Shown here: positions 28,713 through 37,707 of the stretch, piece by piece | How the letters are laid out: the number at the start of each line of letters is the position of its first letter | Numbering within the stretch: the first letter of the stretch is position 1 | Origin: Aliicoccus persicus | GTDB taxonomy: Bacteria; Bacillota; Bacilli; Staphylococcales; Salinicoccaceae | Direction: 5' to 3' | Assembly: GCF_900110815.1 (NCBI RefSeq) | Contig: NZ_FOIT01000001.1 | Location: 417,910-481,909 of the forward strand | Length of the DNA: 64,000 bases | Made by a program: the position numbers and the translations under genes | Notes under the pieces: generated by a model | The model's database searches: none | What the model was told of the DNA's origin: nothing | The model's input: the letters and a program-made list of their open reading frames with translations, nothing else

Positions 28713-28886
28713 CTATCCCATCAATTCAATTAGTTTTTGATTGTATATTTCGATTAAGTTTTTACGAATCTCAATGATATATATAATCTTATTATAGTAA
28801 TAGTAGAACACTTGATACAAATAGACGAGAAAGATGTACATCGTTATGCTGACAAATCCATCATTTTTTAAAACTATATGTTTCAT
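28713..28886 (-). CDS. comGG: Short ComGG-like pseudopilin
   Basis: A 57-residue frame starting at ATG 28886, overlapping the comGF end by 26 nt and stopping immediately before aroK. The start of the protein, KNDGFVSITMYIFLVYLYQ, has the charged-Gly-Phe plus hydrophobic helix seen in ComG pseudopilins, although the +5 Glu is missing, as in other ComGG proteins. GGGGGA lies 10 nt before the ATG. Its position after comGF is that of comGG in Bacillus. It is much shorter than Bacillus ComGG (about 124), so it may be reduced; expression is inferred. Confidence 0.6.
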   Translation of the reverse strand: MKHIVLKNDGFVSITMYIFLVYLYQVFYYYYNKIIYIIEIRKNLIEIYNQKLIELMG

Positions 28887-29283
28887 TTCCTATTTGTCCC
28901 CCTATTATCTCAAGTTGGATACTGTGTTCTGATTCTGTAATGATAAATGCGTCCACATTGAATAGCATTGTAATAAAACCAGTACCATCGATTGATTTAA
29001 TGACGCGATTATTGTTCAAGCGATAGCTAACGTTTTTTGATTTAGTTGTGAAGTTTATCATTGATTGTCCAGAATTTGTGCTAACCGCTTCGCTGTCTTG
29101 GTAAGTTTCCATCAATTCAATGACGAATAAATCGTAGTCAAGATCATATATGACATCATCGGTATGAAAAAATTTTATAAGCATCGGTAAAAAACTGAGG
29201 ATAAAAGCTAATGTAAATAACGAAAGTATCGCTTCAATCAGTGTAAAACCGGAATCACTCCGTACAAACTTCAATATCTTCAT
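28861..29283 (-). CDS. comGF: Competence pseudopilin ComGF
   Basis: A 140-residue minor pseudopilin of the DNA-uptake pseudopilus. The processing motif SDSGFTLIEAILSL near residue 9 (cleavage after Gly, Glu at +5) precedes a hydrophobic helix. It overlaps comGE by 29 nt and is itself overlapped by comGG. It resembles Bacillus and Staphylococcus ComGF in length and position. Confidence 0.85.
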   Translation of the reverse strand: MKILKFVRSDSGFTLIEAILSLFTLAFILSFLPMLIKFFHTDDVIYDLDYDLFVIELMETYQDSEAVSTNSGQSMINFTTKSKNVSYRLNNNRVIKSIDGTGFITMLFNVDAFIITESEHSIQLEIIGGQIGNETYSFKK

Positions 29284-29503
29284 GACGACATATCACTCCA
29301 GCATTAAAAAATTCGTCATCAAATAGAACGGCCTCACTGTTTATGAGTGTGATATAAATATCTCTTTTAAATTTCAGTGTTTGCTCAGTCAACGCTTCCG
29401 TCTGATGAAGTGCAATCATTGAAGGGACGAGTATTGTCACGATAATACTAAAAGTTAAGATTGCGAGTAATGTATCTATGAGTAAAAACCCTTCATTGTT
29501 CAA
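29255..29503 (-). CDS. comGE: Competence pseudopilin ComGE
   Basis: An 82-residue minor pseudopilin. From the TTG at 29503, supported by AGGGGCGG 7 nt upstream, the protein starts LNNEGFLLIDTLLAIL: a very short leader, Gly before Phe, then a hydrophobic helix, with Asp instead of Glu near +5. A longer frame back to 29557 lies inside comGD and is rejected. It overlaps comGD by 11 nt. Confidence 0.78.
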   Translation of the reverse strand: MNNEGFLLIDTLLAILTFSIIVTILVPSMIALHQTEALTEQTLKFKRDIYITLINSEAVLFDDEFFNAGVICRHEDIEVCTE

Positions 29504-29927
29504 CTCTGAACCGCCCCTTTTGAATTTGGAATATAAAATTGACGTCACTGTTTGCACAATTCAATCGAATCGTACCGAATGCATTTGTATCTCCATTTGG
29601 TAAATATGAAAAACGCGTCATGCTGTTTGTCTTAATTGTGCACTGTTCGAGTACTATCGATTCTTCTATCGTTCCATCGCTATTGATTCTCATAATCTCA
29701 TTAGCAACCTGATAGACGAAAATGACATTTCGCTCCCCTTTTTCTATCGCACTGATCTGTGCATTATGAAAGAAGTATCGAATGTTCTCTATTTCTCTAT
29801 CGACTAATGATCCTGAATTACTTGGCATTTGTATCATAACAACAAAGGAAATCAAGCTAACTATAAAGAGAGTTAGCATTGATTCCATCAATGAAAAACC
29901 GTTATTCAAGACGCGATGCTTCGCCAT
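29493..29927 (-). CDS. comGD: Competence pseudopilin ComGD
   Basis: A 144-residue minor pseudopilin with prepilin motif NNGFSLMESMLTL near residue 8 (Glu at +5) and one N-terminal hydrophobic helix, followed by a soluble beta-rich domain. It overlaps comGC by 26 nt and comGE by 11 nt, as is common in comG operons. The prepilin peptidase ComC is not in this window. Confidence 0.87.
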   Translation of the reverse strand: MAKHRVLNNGFSLMESMLTLFIVSLISFVVMIQMPSNSGSLVDREIENIRYFFHNAQISAIEKGERNVIFVYQVANEIMRINSDGTIEESIVLEQCTIKTNSMTRFSYLPNGDTNAFGTIRLNCANSDVNFIFQIQKGRFRVEQ

Positions 29928-30225
29928 TTGTTACGACGATTTCATCACCATTTTGACATGTTGTTTGAGACGACGATAAGTAAGTCGGCACTAAGTCATT
30001 GATTGTTTGAGGTTGTGTCCCTTCATTCAATGTATATGCTTCTACCTGACTTTGAACCATACGCACTTGTGCCTCACAGCCTGTGTTTTGAACATTCTCA
30101 CTCTGCGCTGCTATATTTGGAATGATTAAGATGATCAACACAGAGATAACGAGTAGTACGAGTAACATCTCAACAAGTGTAAAACCTTGTTCATCTTTCA
30201 TTTTTCTTAAAAATAACTTTCTCAT
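29902..30225 (-). CDS. comGC: Major competence pseudopilin ComGC
   Basis: The main pseudopilus subunit, 107 residues. Prepilin motif EQGFTLVEMLLVLLVISVL near residue 13 with Glu at +5, then a soluble domain with two cysteines (in TGCEAQ and TTCQNG) that could form the disulfide known for Bacillus ComGC. It follows comGB by 19 nt. Confidence 0.93.
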   Translation of the reverse strand: MRKLFLRKMKDEQGFTLVEMLLVLLVISVLIILIIPNIAAQSENVQNTGCEAQVRMVQSQVEAYTLNEGTQPQTINDLVPTYLSSSQTTCQNGDEIVVTNGEASRLE

Positions 30226-30244
30226 TCATATCAACCCTTATCTA

Positions 30245-31294
30245 TTATATTTGGGACATCATTTGAAATATCGGTAATACGATTACGAGATATAAACATG
30301 TAATCAGTCCACCCAGGACGGCGAATATTACCGGTTGTATACGCTTGGTGACGAACTCAATATCCATGAGCAGTCGACCTAACACATATTCACTGAATGT
30401 AATCAGTTCCTTACCAACTGTTGAATTTTGTTCACCATGACTCACGAATACAGATAATTTCTTATCGATCATGAACAATGATAGAAATGCTTGGCTCAGC
30501 GTTTCCCCTCTAAGCAACTGAGTTTCAAGCATTTCCGATTCATATTTCATCTGGTTATCGATTGTCTGGGACTTTAACAATTCGATAATCGCCTTGACTT
30601 CCATACCGTTTAAAATAAAGTAGCCAAACTCTCGTGAAAGTTTATATGTCTGTATTTTCATATAAACACTCTTTATGACTGGTATAGACATCAACAATCG
30701 GTTCTTACGCTCTATCGTTAAGACGCGCGTGAAAAAGAAAAGATTGATGATTAAAAATAAACAGATGATAAGTGAGATTAGAATGATGCTCGGCAACATT
30801 TCTATAAATGTTGTTAAGACGAGAACTGCACCACTAACTTCACTGCCCATACTTTCATAAAGCATTTTAAACTGTGGTATGACTGTAAAATTCAAGATGA
30901 TCAACATCCCGATAAAGATCACGCTTAAAATGACTGGGTATTGTATCGCCTTAACCACACGTTCGACCATCGTGCGCTTCGTGAACAAAAACTGTGCTGC
31001 TTCACGTAACACTTTCGATACCTCACCATGATGTTCACTAAATGTAACCTGCATGATGACTGTGCGTTCAAAATTCAGAATGGTTAAAACATCGCTAATT
31101 TTACCTGCATCATGAATTACTGTTAAACATTCTTCTTTCGTCTTTTTGTCAATTACGTCATATTGCTCGAGTAAAAACTCAATCGATTTGGTCAATGTAA
31201 ATCCACTGTCGAGTAAATCAGCCAAGTTCTCTAAAAAGTGCACATCATACTTTTTAAGTTTATTGGAATTGTTTCGAATATTTTTCATAAACAT
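30245..31294 (-). CDS. comGB: Competence type II secretion-like inner-membrane protein ComGB
   Basis: GspF/PilC-family platform protein for pseudopilus assembly, 349 residues. Two T2SF domains (about 10-130 and 215-340) alternate with three hydrophobic segments (about 110-140, 165-195 and 315-345). It overlaps comGA by 35 nt. Confidence 0.92.
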   Translation of the reverse strand: MFMKNIRNNSNKLKKYDVHFLENLADLLDSGFTLTKSIEFLLEQYDVIDKKTKEECLTVIHDAGKISDVLTILNFERTVIMQVTFSEHHGEVSKVLREAAQFLFTKRTMVERVVKAIQYPVILSVIFIGMLIILNFTVIPQFKMLYESMGSEVSGAVLVLTTFIEMLPSIILISLIICLFLIINLFFFTRVLTIERKNRLLMSIPVIKSVYMKIQTYKLSREFGYFILNGMEVKAIIELLKSQTIDNQMKYESEMLETQLLRGETLSQAFLSLFMIDKKLSVFVSHGEQNSTVGKELITFSEYVLGRLLMDIEFVTKRIQPVIFAVLGGLITCLYLVIVLPIFQMMSQI

Positions 31295-32252
31295 CTCGGT
31301 CGATTACCTTCTCTTTATATAATGTGGCGACCTTATCATTTAACGTTTCATATGATGGATATTCACCATCTAACAGTTGGCATATATCATCATTCGTGAT
31401 GTGTTCGTAGATGAGATATGACCGATTCTCTGTATGAATGAGTCGCTGATTGATTATGAGTGAGACACTTTGTCTGATCTCTTCTTTAAACAATCCATAA
31501 TCCTTTAATCGTTCGATCGTTGCGATTGCAGACTTACTATGAAACGTCGATAATACTAAGTGTCCTGATAAGCTTGCCTTAATTAATGATTCAGCGACTT
31601 CTTTAGAGCGGATTTCTCCAAATAGTAGAATGTCTGGATCACATCGTAAAGCGCCTTTTAATATATTTTCATGATTCATCTCTGTCTTTTCATTGATCTC
31701 AACTTGAATCATATGATCAGATTCATACTCAATTGGATCTTCTATGCTTATAATTTGTTTTTTCGATTGATTGATTTCATTCGTCAGTAACTGATACATC
31801 AACGTCGTCTTACCGACACCCGTTGGCCCTGTAAATAATATTAATCCTTGTGATTTACTTACATAGTTTTGGAGAAACATCATATCTTTTTCATCATGAA
31901 ACAACTCGAGTTGCTTTAAATGGTTTTCAGAAAGTAATAATCGAATAACAATCACTTCGTTCATCATGTCAATTGGGAGTGTACTCACTCGTACTGCGAT
32001 AGATTCTTGATTATGTGTAATTAATGTTTTTCCACTCTGTGGAATTCGATGTTCATTAATGTCTAGATCTGCCATAAACTTTAAATAGTTAATCATCTTG
32101 TTATATTCACTTGTTTTAATGTAATCGTAATCTACCATTTCTCCTTTAATTCTAAATCGGACTAGACCATATGAACTTTCTAAAGTAATATGGATATCAC
32201 TCGCATGTTGTTCCTTCGCATGTACGATAATTTTTTCTATATTTTGTCTCAA
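31260..32252 (-). CDS. comGA: Competence assembly ATPase ComGA
   Basis: GspE/PilB-type traffic ATPase powering pseudopilus assembly, 330 residues. Walker A GPTGVGKTT near residue 135, the Asp box EDPIEYE near 165, and Walker B DPDILLFGEIR near 198 are intact. A TTG start at 32250-32252 follows AGGGGGTG. First gene of the comGA-GG operon. No K-box of the ComK type was found upstream; a SigH-type promoter as in S. aureus is possible but not readable with confidence. Confidence 0.93.
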   Translation of the reverse strand: MRQNIEKIIVHAKEQHASDIHITLESSYGLVRFRIKGEMVDYDYIKTSEYNKMINYLKFMADLDINEHRIPQSGKTLITHNQESIAVRVSTLPIDMMNEVIVIRLLLSENHLKQLELFHDEKDMMFLQNYVSKSQGLILFTGPTGVGKTTLMYQLLTNEINQSKKQIISIEDPIEYESDHMIQVEINEKTEMNHENILKGALRCDPDILLFGEIRSKEVAESLIKASLSGHLVLSTFHSKSAIATIERLKDYGLFKEEIRQSVSLIINQRLIHTENRSYLIYEHITNDDICQLLDGEYPSYETLNDKVATLYKEKVIDRDVYEKYSKQFQ

Positions 32253-32401
32253 AAATACACCCCCTACTCTATATAAGCCTTTTTTCGGGTGATTTATTTT
32301 TTATCGACAACATATTTTCAATTTTTGTACTATATGAACTCAATTGTTGAAATCCTGAATAAATTTCAGATGTTGCACAAGTGCTATTTACAATGTTCAT
32401 T

Positions 32402-32430
32402 TTGTTATATATAATTGAATATGATTATAA
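32402..32430 (+). promoter_or_regulatory. Probable promoter of the DUF2626 gene
   Basis: TTGTTA, 17-nt spacer, TTATAA, with the start codon 34 nt beyond. The divergent gap 32253-32464 otherwise shows only AT-rich sequence. Confidence 0.4.
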
Positions 32431-32464
32431 AAGCGTGAGATACATACGAAAGGACTTGTTTACT

Positions 32465-32716
32465 ATGATGTCAAAAAACGTTAAAACATTAGGCTTTTGG
32501 ACAGCAATATTTGCAGTTTTATTTTATGTCGGCGACATGCTTGCTGTTTCCGCATTCATGGTCATCCAATCATTATTTTTTGTCATTATTGCCTATATGA
32601 ATTTAACTGAACGTACTTACTTGTATATATTTTTTGCATATCTCGTTTTATTCTTTGCCGGATTTAGTTTCTACAGCACATTTATTGTAGAACCAAGCTT
32701 CGGAAACCAACATTAA
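32465..32716 (+). CDS. DUF2626 family membrane protein (YqgY type)
   Basis: An 83-residue protein with three hydrophobic helices (about 9-25, 29-47, 54-72). The pattern LGFWTAIFAVLFYVGDM and the following NLTERTYLYIFFAYL match the DUF2626 family (Bacillus YqgY), also encoded beside the comG locus there. Function unknown. The start at 32465 is chosen because AAAGGAC precedes it by about 10 nt; 32468 is the alternative. Confidence 0.82.
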   Translation: MMSKNVKTLGFWTAIFAVLFYVGDMLAVSAFMVIQSLFFVIIAYMNLTERTYLYIFFAYLVLFFAGFSFYSTFIVEPSFGNQH

Positions 32717-32746
32717 TTTTAAAAAGAAAAATTAGGGGGTATTTAA

Positions 32747-32983
32747 ATGCCATTTATAGATACAGGAGAATTATTTGAATTTTTTGGAACGACAATTCAC
32801 ATCGGGGTCAATGCAACATCACTTTTGATGTTACTTGTTACAATCATCGCGGGTTGGGGATTTGTATTGGCACTTAGAAATAAGAACATATTAGCGATTT
32901 TATTCAGTGCTGCATCCGTGTTAACATTTGGATTTTTCGCACTTGCAACGATATTTACATTCGGATATCCGGACTTTCATTAA
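32747..32983 (+). CDS. Small membrane protein (DUF2759-like, YqgW type)
   Basis: A 78-residue protein with two long hydrophobic segments (about 20-43 and 46-72) linked by LRNKNILAI. The pattern resembles the DUF2759 family (Bacillus YqgW) by size and position; this match is from memory and moderate. A TTAGGGGG ribosome site lies 8 nt ahead. It follows the DUF2626 gene by 30 nt and ends at a strong terminator. Confidence 0.65.
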   Translation: MPFIDTGELFEFFGTTIHIGVNATSLLMLLVTIIAGWGFVLALRNKNILAILFSAASVLTFGFFALATIFTFGYPDFH

Positions 32984-32991
32984 TTAATAGT

Positions 32992-33023
32992 AAAAAGGAC
33001 CAAGCTGCGCTTGGTCCTTTTTT
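32992..33023. terminator. Bidirectional terminator
   Basis: A perfect stem AAAAAGGACCAAGC / GCTTGGTCCTTTTT with a 3-nt loop lies between the DUF2759-like gene (+) and glcK (-). Confidence 0.9.
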
Positions 33024-33978
33024 ATTTGATATATTGTTCTACGAGTCGTGCTGCACCGTATATTCCTGCATCATTACCGAGTTCAGCAAGCACGATATTT
33101 ATGCCTTCTGCTGCGGGTGGAAATGTGACCGTAGGAAACTGAGAGATGACTGAGTCTAACAAAATGTGGCCTGCATCTGAAACGCCACCACCGATAACAA
33201 AATGCGATGGATTCACAACTGACGCGATATAACTTAATCCGAGTGCAATGAAGTAGCCGACTTTATTCAGTACCTTTAATGCAAGTGGATCTTTTTGACC
33301 AGCCGCTGTAATGACATCACGGCTTGATAAGGTACCGGCATCAATGAGTTCTGAAAGTATTGATTCAGGAAAGTCTTTTTGAAAATCATAACATAGATTC
33401 ACTATACCTGTTGCAGATGCAACAGTCTCTAAACAACCACGGTGACCACAGTTACATTGAAACTGTTCTGTATGATCTACTTTCAAATGACCAACTTCGC
33501 CACTTGCACCTTTAAATCCATGCATGAGCTCACGGTTTGAGATAATACCGCCACCAACACCTGTACCGATCGTAAGTACTGCGACGTTGCTGTAGTTTTT
33601 ACCTGCTCCTTTGTATTGCTCTCCAAGTGCTGCTAAATTCGCATCATTATCCACGATGACTTCTAAATTCATTAGGTTAGATAATATACCTTTTACATCG
33701 ACTTTACCTTTCCAACCGAGGTTAACGGCACCATTGACCACACCATCTTTAAAATTAACTGGTCCTGGCACACCGATGCCAATTCCGATACACTCATCTA
33801 CATTACTCTCCATTTTTTCCAACTGTTTTTGGAATGAAGTCGCAATTTCTTTTAATAGTTCTGTTTCACTATTAATACCTGTTGGTATTCTCCACTTTTC
33901 GATCAACTCTAATTCTTGATCAAATATTCCGAGCTTACAACTCGTCCCACCTAAATCTGCTGTTAATACATACTTCAT
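33022..33978 (-). CDS. glcK: Glucokinase (ROK family)
   Basis: ATP-dependent glucose phosphorylation. It has 318 residues: the phosphate loop ADLGGTSCKLG at the N-terminus, the substrate loop GEVGHLKVD near 155, and the ROK zinc cluster CNCGHRGCLE near 173. It lies 1 nt after yqgQ, in the Bacillus order 5-FCL, gluP, yqgQ, glcK. ROK repressor function is excluded by the lack of an HTH. Confidence 0.94.
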   Translation of the reverse strand: MKYVLTADLGGTSCKLGIFDQELELIEKWRIPTGINSETELLKEIATSFQKQLEKMESNVDECIGIGIGVPGPVNFKDGVVNGAVNLGWKGKVDVKGILSNLMNLEVIVDNDANLAALGEQYKGAGKNYSNVAVLTIGTGVGGGIISNRELMHGFKGASGEVGHLKVDHTEQFQCNCGHRGCLETVASATGIVNLCYDFQKDFPESILSELIDAGTLSSRDVITAAGQKDPLALKVLNKVGYFIALGLSYIASVVNPSHFVIGGGVSDAGHILLDSVISQFPTVTFPPAAEGINIVLAELGNDAGIYGAARLVEQYIK

Positions 33979-33979
33979 A

Positions 33980-34165
33980 TTAAACGCCTCGGTTCCTTAA
34001 GATAGTTAGTGACTCTATAAATTCTTCTTTCGATATCAATTGATTTCTATATAATTCTCGAATTTCAAGTTTCATCATTTCTATTTTAGTTTCTTCGTTT
34101 TTATCATAGACATAAATACCATATCGCAATAACAATCGATTGATATACGTTAAATCTTTATTCAT
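33980..34165 (-). CDS. yqgQ: YqgQ family (DUF910) small protein
   Basis: A 61-residue helical, charged protein. The pattern TYINRLLLRYGIYVY followed by a MKLEIRELY helix is that of the YqgQ family of unknown function. The start is ATG 34165, overlapping the gluP end by 8 nt; it ends 1 nt before glcK. Confidence 0.87.
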   Translation of the reverse strand: MNKDLTYINRLLLRYGIYVYDKNEETKIEMMKLEIRELYRNQLISKEEFIESLTILRNRGV

Positions 34166-35561
34166 CGTATTCTCTCGCAATAATTTCCAATCCCTTATCT
34201 TCTATATTATCAATATCGAATCGAGACAGTATCGTTCTGATTTCATCGTGCTCACTATCTCTTCTCAACATAATAATCTTCTCTTTAGCAATTTGTTCAT
34301 TGGTTGGATTGAGTTCAAAACTCTTTTGTAAAAATTCATCGCGCTTGTTATAGTCACCAGTGACCTCAGCTAATATAGCAAGTGAAGCATAGGTTTGGTA
34401 ACTTTCATTACCATGTCTTAAACCTTCATTAATAATGTCTAATGCTTCCTCATATTGTTCTTGTTCAATATATTCAGCAGCGAGCGTATCAAACGCTGGT
34501 ACCGAATCATGTGATGAAATAAATACGATATTTAGAATGACAGAAACAATAAACACGACGATGACTAGAAATACGATTTTTAAATTCACTTTTCTGAAAT
34601 AGATAAAAATACCAAAAATAATACCATATATTAACCCACTAAAATGTGCGAAGTGATTGATGTTTGATGAAAAATGCGTGAACACGGATAGCACCGTGAT
34701 AATTACTGCAAGCTGAATAACACGCTTTACATCGATGTGCTTATGAATGATCATATGTGCAACGAGTAGACCAAGCAAACCATATATAGATCCGCTCGCA
34801 CCAAGCATAATGCCTTCTGAAATAAACATAAGGCTAAACATACTTGAGAGTATACCCGTTAAAATATAGGTGATCATCAAGGTAATTTTTCCATATATGA
34901 CTTCTACAAATTTACCAATGATATAAAGTGCAAACATATTAAACAAAAAGTGTTCAATTGAAATATGTAAAAAACTACTCGTGAGCAAACGGTAAATTTC
35001 ACCTGATACGACTTCATAATGTGAGACTGACAATATGTTTACGAGAAAGTACGATTGATTGAAATAGATACTTAAACTCGCAATTAAGAAGACAATTAAG
35101 TTTAAAGTCAAGAGCACACTCGTCACAGGTGTAAACTTTAACATGTATGATTCAAGTGGATGTTTGCTGCTCACTCGTTTTTGATAGACTTTATCTTCCT
35201 TATCTGGCTTATATTTATAATTAAAACGATAAAATAAACTCTTTAATATTTTTTCTGGTTGATTTGTTAAATGCTCAACAACTTTAACACCATCTATGGT
35301 CTCTTTGCTCTTTTCTTCGGATGGTGACGGATAAATCATTTTTATTTCAGTAGGTTTAAACCCGATAAAACGACTGAAATCCGTCAATCGACCGGATACT
35401 TGGTCCGTGACATTGTAAGTCTCTCTTAGGGCTCCTGAAATACCCATCACAAGTTTATCTTTGTTATTTATGAGCCATATCACATCACCGGACTTATCGA
35501 AGGCGTGATACGAATATTTAGAGTGCCTCAGCACTTCATATGCAATTTTCCACTTATTCAT
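34158..35561 (-). CDS. gluP: Rhomboid intramembrane serine protease GluP
   Basis: A 467-residue rhomboid protease. A soluble N-terminal domain (1-160) precedes six or seven membrane helices (about 170-350) with catalytic serine in GASGSIYGLLG near 258 and catalytic histidine in HFAHFSGLIYG near 310. The HxxxN segment EHFLFNMFALY near 210 is also present. A TPR-like C-terminus (about 370-460) follows. Bacillus GluP (YqgP) has the same architecture. It overlaps the 5-FCL gene by 8 nt. Confidence 0.92.
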   Translation of the reverse strand: MNKWKIAYEVLRHSKYSYHAFDKSGDVIWLINNKDKLVMGISGALRETYNVTDQVSGRLTDFSRFIGFKPTEIKMIYPSPSEEKSKETIDGVKVVEHLTNQPEKILKSLFYRFNYKYKPDKEDKVYQKRVSSKHPLESYMLKFTPVTSVLLTLNLIVFLIASLSIYFNQSYFLVNILSVSHYEVVSGEIYRLLTSSFLHISIEHFLFNMFALYIIGKFVEVIYGKITLMITYILTGILSSMFSLMFISEGIMLGASGSIYGLLGLLVAHMIIHKHIDVKRVIQLAVIITVLSVFTHFSSNINHFAHFSGLIYGIIFGIFIYFRKVNLKIVFLVIVVFIVSVILNIVFISSHDSVPAFDTLAAEYIEQEQYEEALDIINEGLRHGNESYQTYASLAILAEVTGDYNKRDEFLQKSFELNPTNEQIAKEKIIMLRRDSEHDEIRTILSRFDIDNIEDKGLEIIAREYDE

Positions 35562-36126
35562 CGCGTCTCAATTCCTTTGATGAAATACGTCGTTTCGGTG
35601 TAATGATTGCGTCCACTGGAATATCATGAGATTCTATTGGAATTTCATTTTTTAACTGTTCTTCAAACACGATAGAGATTGTATCTCCTTTGAAGTCAGC
35701 TAAAAATTTATCGTAGTAGCCACCACCATAACCAATACGGTAGCCGGTTTCACTAAAAATAAGCCCAGGAACGACAACCAATTCCATTTCATCAAAACTT
35801 TTCTTTAGATTGTTAGGCACTGGAATACCCTTCTCATCTTGCTTTTTATCTTCACTGTTATGCATCCGATAAAAGTGCATCGTTTTCGTCGCATAATCAC
35901 AAGCTGGACTATATACGTTAACACCATGCTCATTTAATACATTGATCGCAATGTCCGTGTTGATTTCATGCGGCATCGATATGATAAGCCCCACTGACTT
36001 ATAACCTTTTTCTAAAACAAAATCGATGAGACTATCCATCAGCACTTCTTCATCTTGAGCGCGCTTATCGTTATCGATTGATTTTAATGTTTGGATCATT
36101 TCTTTTCTATAAAGTTTCTTACTCAT
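35554..36126 (-). CDS. 5-formyltetrahydrofolate cyclo-ligase
   Basis: ATP-dependent conversion of 5-formyl-THF to 5,10-methenyl-THF. It has 190 residues: basic N-terminus SKKLYRKEM, the segment VPGLIFSETGYRIGYGGGYYD near 120 with the ATP/folate GYGGGYYD motif, and a C-terminal PVDAIITP. The start is ATG 36126, with GTGGAGATG 8 nt ahead; a longer frame from 36147 lacks a ribosome site. It corresponds to Bacillus YqgN. Confidence 0.92.
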   Translation of the reverse strand: MSKKLYRKEMIQTLKSIDNDKRAQDEEVLMDSLIDFVLEKGYKSVGLIISMPHEINTDIAINVLNEHGVNVYSPACDYATKTMHFYRMHNSEDKKQDEKGIPVPNNLKKSFDEMELVVVPGLIFSETGYRIGYGGGYYDKFLADFKGDTISIVFEEQLKNEIPIESHDIPVDAIITPKRRISSKELRRDE

Positions 36127-36172
36127 CACGACATCTCCACTTTTCATAGTTATATCTATATTATCAGAATAT

Positions 36173-36206
36173 AAAAAAAGAAAAAACTTCGGTATGCACC
36201 GAAGTT
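36173..36206 (-). terminator. Terminator of the pst-phoU operon
   Basis: A 9-bp stem AACTTCGGT / ACCGAAGTT with a 4-nt loop lies right behind the phoU stop, followed on the minus strand by an almost continuous T-run. Confidence 0.9.
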
Positions 36207-36207
36207 A

Positions 36208-36843
36208 CTATTTTAAGTGATCTGCTGTTAAAACAAAATGCACTTGATATGAAATACTTTTAATATGGTCACCAATACGCTCTAAATATTTCGCAGCGAG
36301 TTGAGATTGACCAGTAATGAATGAATCCGGCATATCGAACACGTCTGACGTTGTGATTTGAACAAACAATGCATCAATATCACTATCTCGATCGATAATT
36401 TCTTTTAGCAAAGCGATATCTTGTTCGTCATATGCTGTTTTTACATCGACTAACATCAAATGTGCAAGTTTTTCCATCGTTCTTAAGCGAATAATCAACT
36501 TATCATTATCGATAATCGTACGTTTTCTGACTTTGTACAAGTTACTGATGTTTTCACTGATTCGAAGCAACTCATAAGAGACCTTTATGCTTGAAATAAT
36601 GACTCTTAAATCGGTTGCAACAGGCTGTTGTTTCGTAATGATATTAATCGATTTATTATTGATTGCTCTTTCAAGTTCAATAATTTTTTCGCCTTCTTTA
36701 ATTTTACGTCGCGCAGTCTTCGCATCTTCGTTTTGTATTGTATCTACACAACCGACAAGGCGTTCATTAACAAGAACGCCTAACTCAATGACTGAATCAT
36801 GTAATTCAGCCATTTCTCGAGTGAATTCTTGTCTAGGCACCAT
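36208..36843 (-). CDS. phoU: Phosphate-signalling accessory protein PhoU
   Basis: Cytosolic protein linking the Pst transporter to the PhoR kinase and restraining phosphate uptake. It has 211 residues of two three-helix bundles; the repeated metal-binding patterns appear at IKEGEKIIELERAIN (near 52) and IIDRDSDIDALF (near 152). It is last in pstSCAB-phoU, 2 nt behind pstB. Confidence 0.92.
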   Translation of the reverse strand: MVPRQEFTREMAELHDSVIELGVLVNERLVGCVDTIQNEDAKTARRKIKEGEKIIELERAINNKSINIITKQQPVATDLRVIISSIKVSYELLRISENISNLYKVRKRTIIDNDKLIIRLRTMEKLAHLMLVDVKTAYDEQDIALLKEIIDRDSDIDALFVQITTSDVFDMPDSFITGQSQLAAKYLERIGDHIKSISYQVHFVLTADHLK

Positions 36844-36845
36844 AT

Positions 36846-37691
36846 TTAACCGAACCTACCTGATACGTAATCTTCCGTACGCTTATCGTTAGGATTCTCA
36901 AAAATTACATTTGTGTCATCGTGCTCAACGACATAACCTTCATAGAAGAATGCAGTCGTGTCTGAGACACGTGCTGCTTGTTGCATGTTATGTGTCACAA
37001 CGATGATACTGTAGTTCTTTTTAAGTTCTTTCATTAAATCCTCAACTTTAATCGTTGAAATTGGGTCTAATGCACTCGTTGGTTCATCCATTAAAATAAC
37101 ATCTGGCTCAATTGCTAATGCACGTGCAATACATACACGCTGTTGCTGACCACCAGATAATCCATAAGCATTTTCATGTAATCGATCTTTTAATTCGTCC
37201 CAAATTGCAGCATCGCGTAATGAAGATTCTACAACTTCATCAAGAATTTTTTTCTTTTTAATACCATGAACACGTGGTCCATAAGCAACGTTATCATAGA
37301 TTGATTTCGGGAATGGGTTAGGTTTTTGGAATACCATACCAACTTTAGTTCTTAACTCTTCTTTTGTAAAAGATTTTTCAAAAATGTCACGATCTTTATA
37401 GATGATTTGACCTTCCGTTCTAACGATTGGAACGAGTTCAACCATTCTATTTAATGATTTAACAAATGTTGATTTACCACAACCTGATGGTCCAATAATT
37501 GCAGAGATATCATTTTCTTTAAAGTCTAAGTTAATATCTTGTAACGCATGGTTATCGCCATACCATAAATTAAAGTTTTTAGATGAAAATACGTTCTTTC
37601 TATTATCATTTGAAAGAGTGCCAGCATCCGTTGAACTTACAATGTTTTGCTTTTTGATGTTTTTAGTTTCTATTTTAGTGTCGGGTGTCAT
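36846..37691 (-). CDS. pstB: Phosphate ABC transporter ATP-binding protein
   Basis: ATPase of the high-affinity phosphate importer, 281 residues. Walker [10 protein letters not shown] near residue 68, signature LSGGQQQR near 180, Walker [11 protein letters not shown] near 202 and the switch histidine in VVTHN near 233 are intact. An additional N-terminal stretch of about 30 polar residues precedes the ABC domain. It lies 16 nt behind pstA. Confidence 0.96.
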   Translation of the reverse strand: MTPDTKIETKNIKKQNIVSSTDAGTLSNDNRKNVFSSKNFNLWYGDNHALQDINLDFKENDISAIIGPSGCGKSTFVKSLNRMVELVPIVRTEGQIIYKDRDIFEKSFTKEELRTKVGMVFQKPNPFPKSIYDNVAYGPRVHGIKKKKILDEVVESSLRDAAIWDELKDRLHENAYGLSGGQQQRVCIARALAIEPDVILMDEPTSALDPISTIKVEDLMKELKKNYSIIVVTHNMQQAARVSDTTAFFYEGYVVEHDDTNVIFENPNDKRTEDYVSGRFG

Positions 37692-37707
37692 AAATATCCT
37701 CCTTCAA

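Noticed and set aside
32253-32464. ComK box (AAAA-N5-TTTT) upstream of comGA
   Set aside because: Several A- and T-runs are present, but none pair with the required spacing; I did not call an operator.
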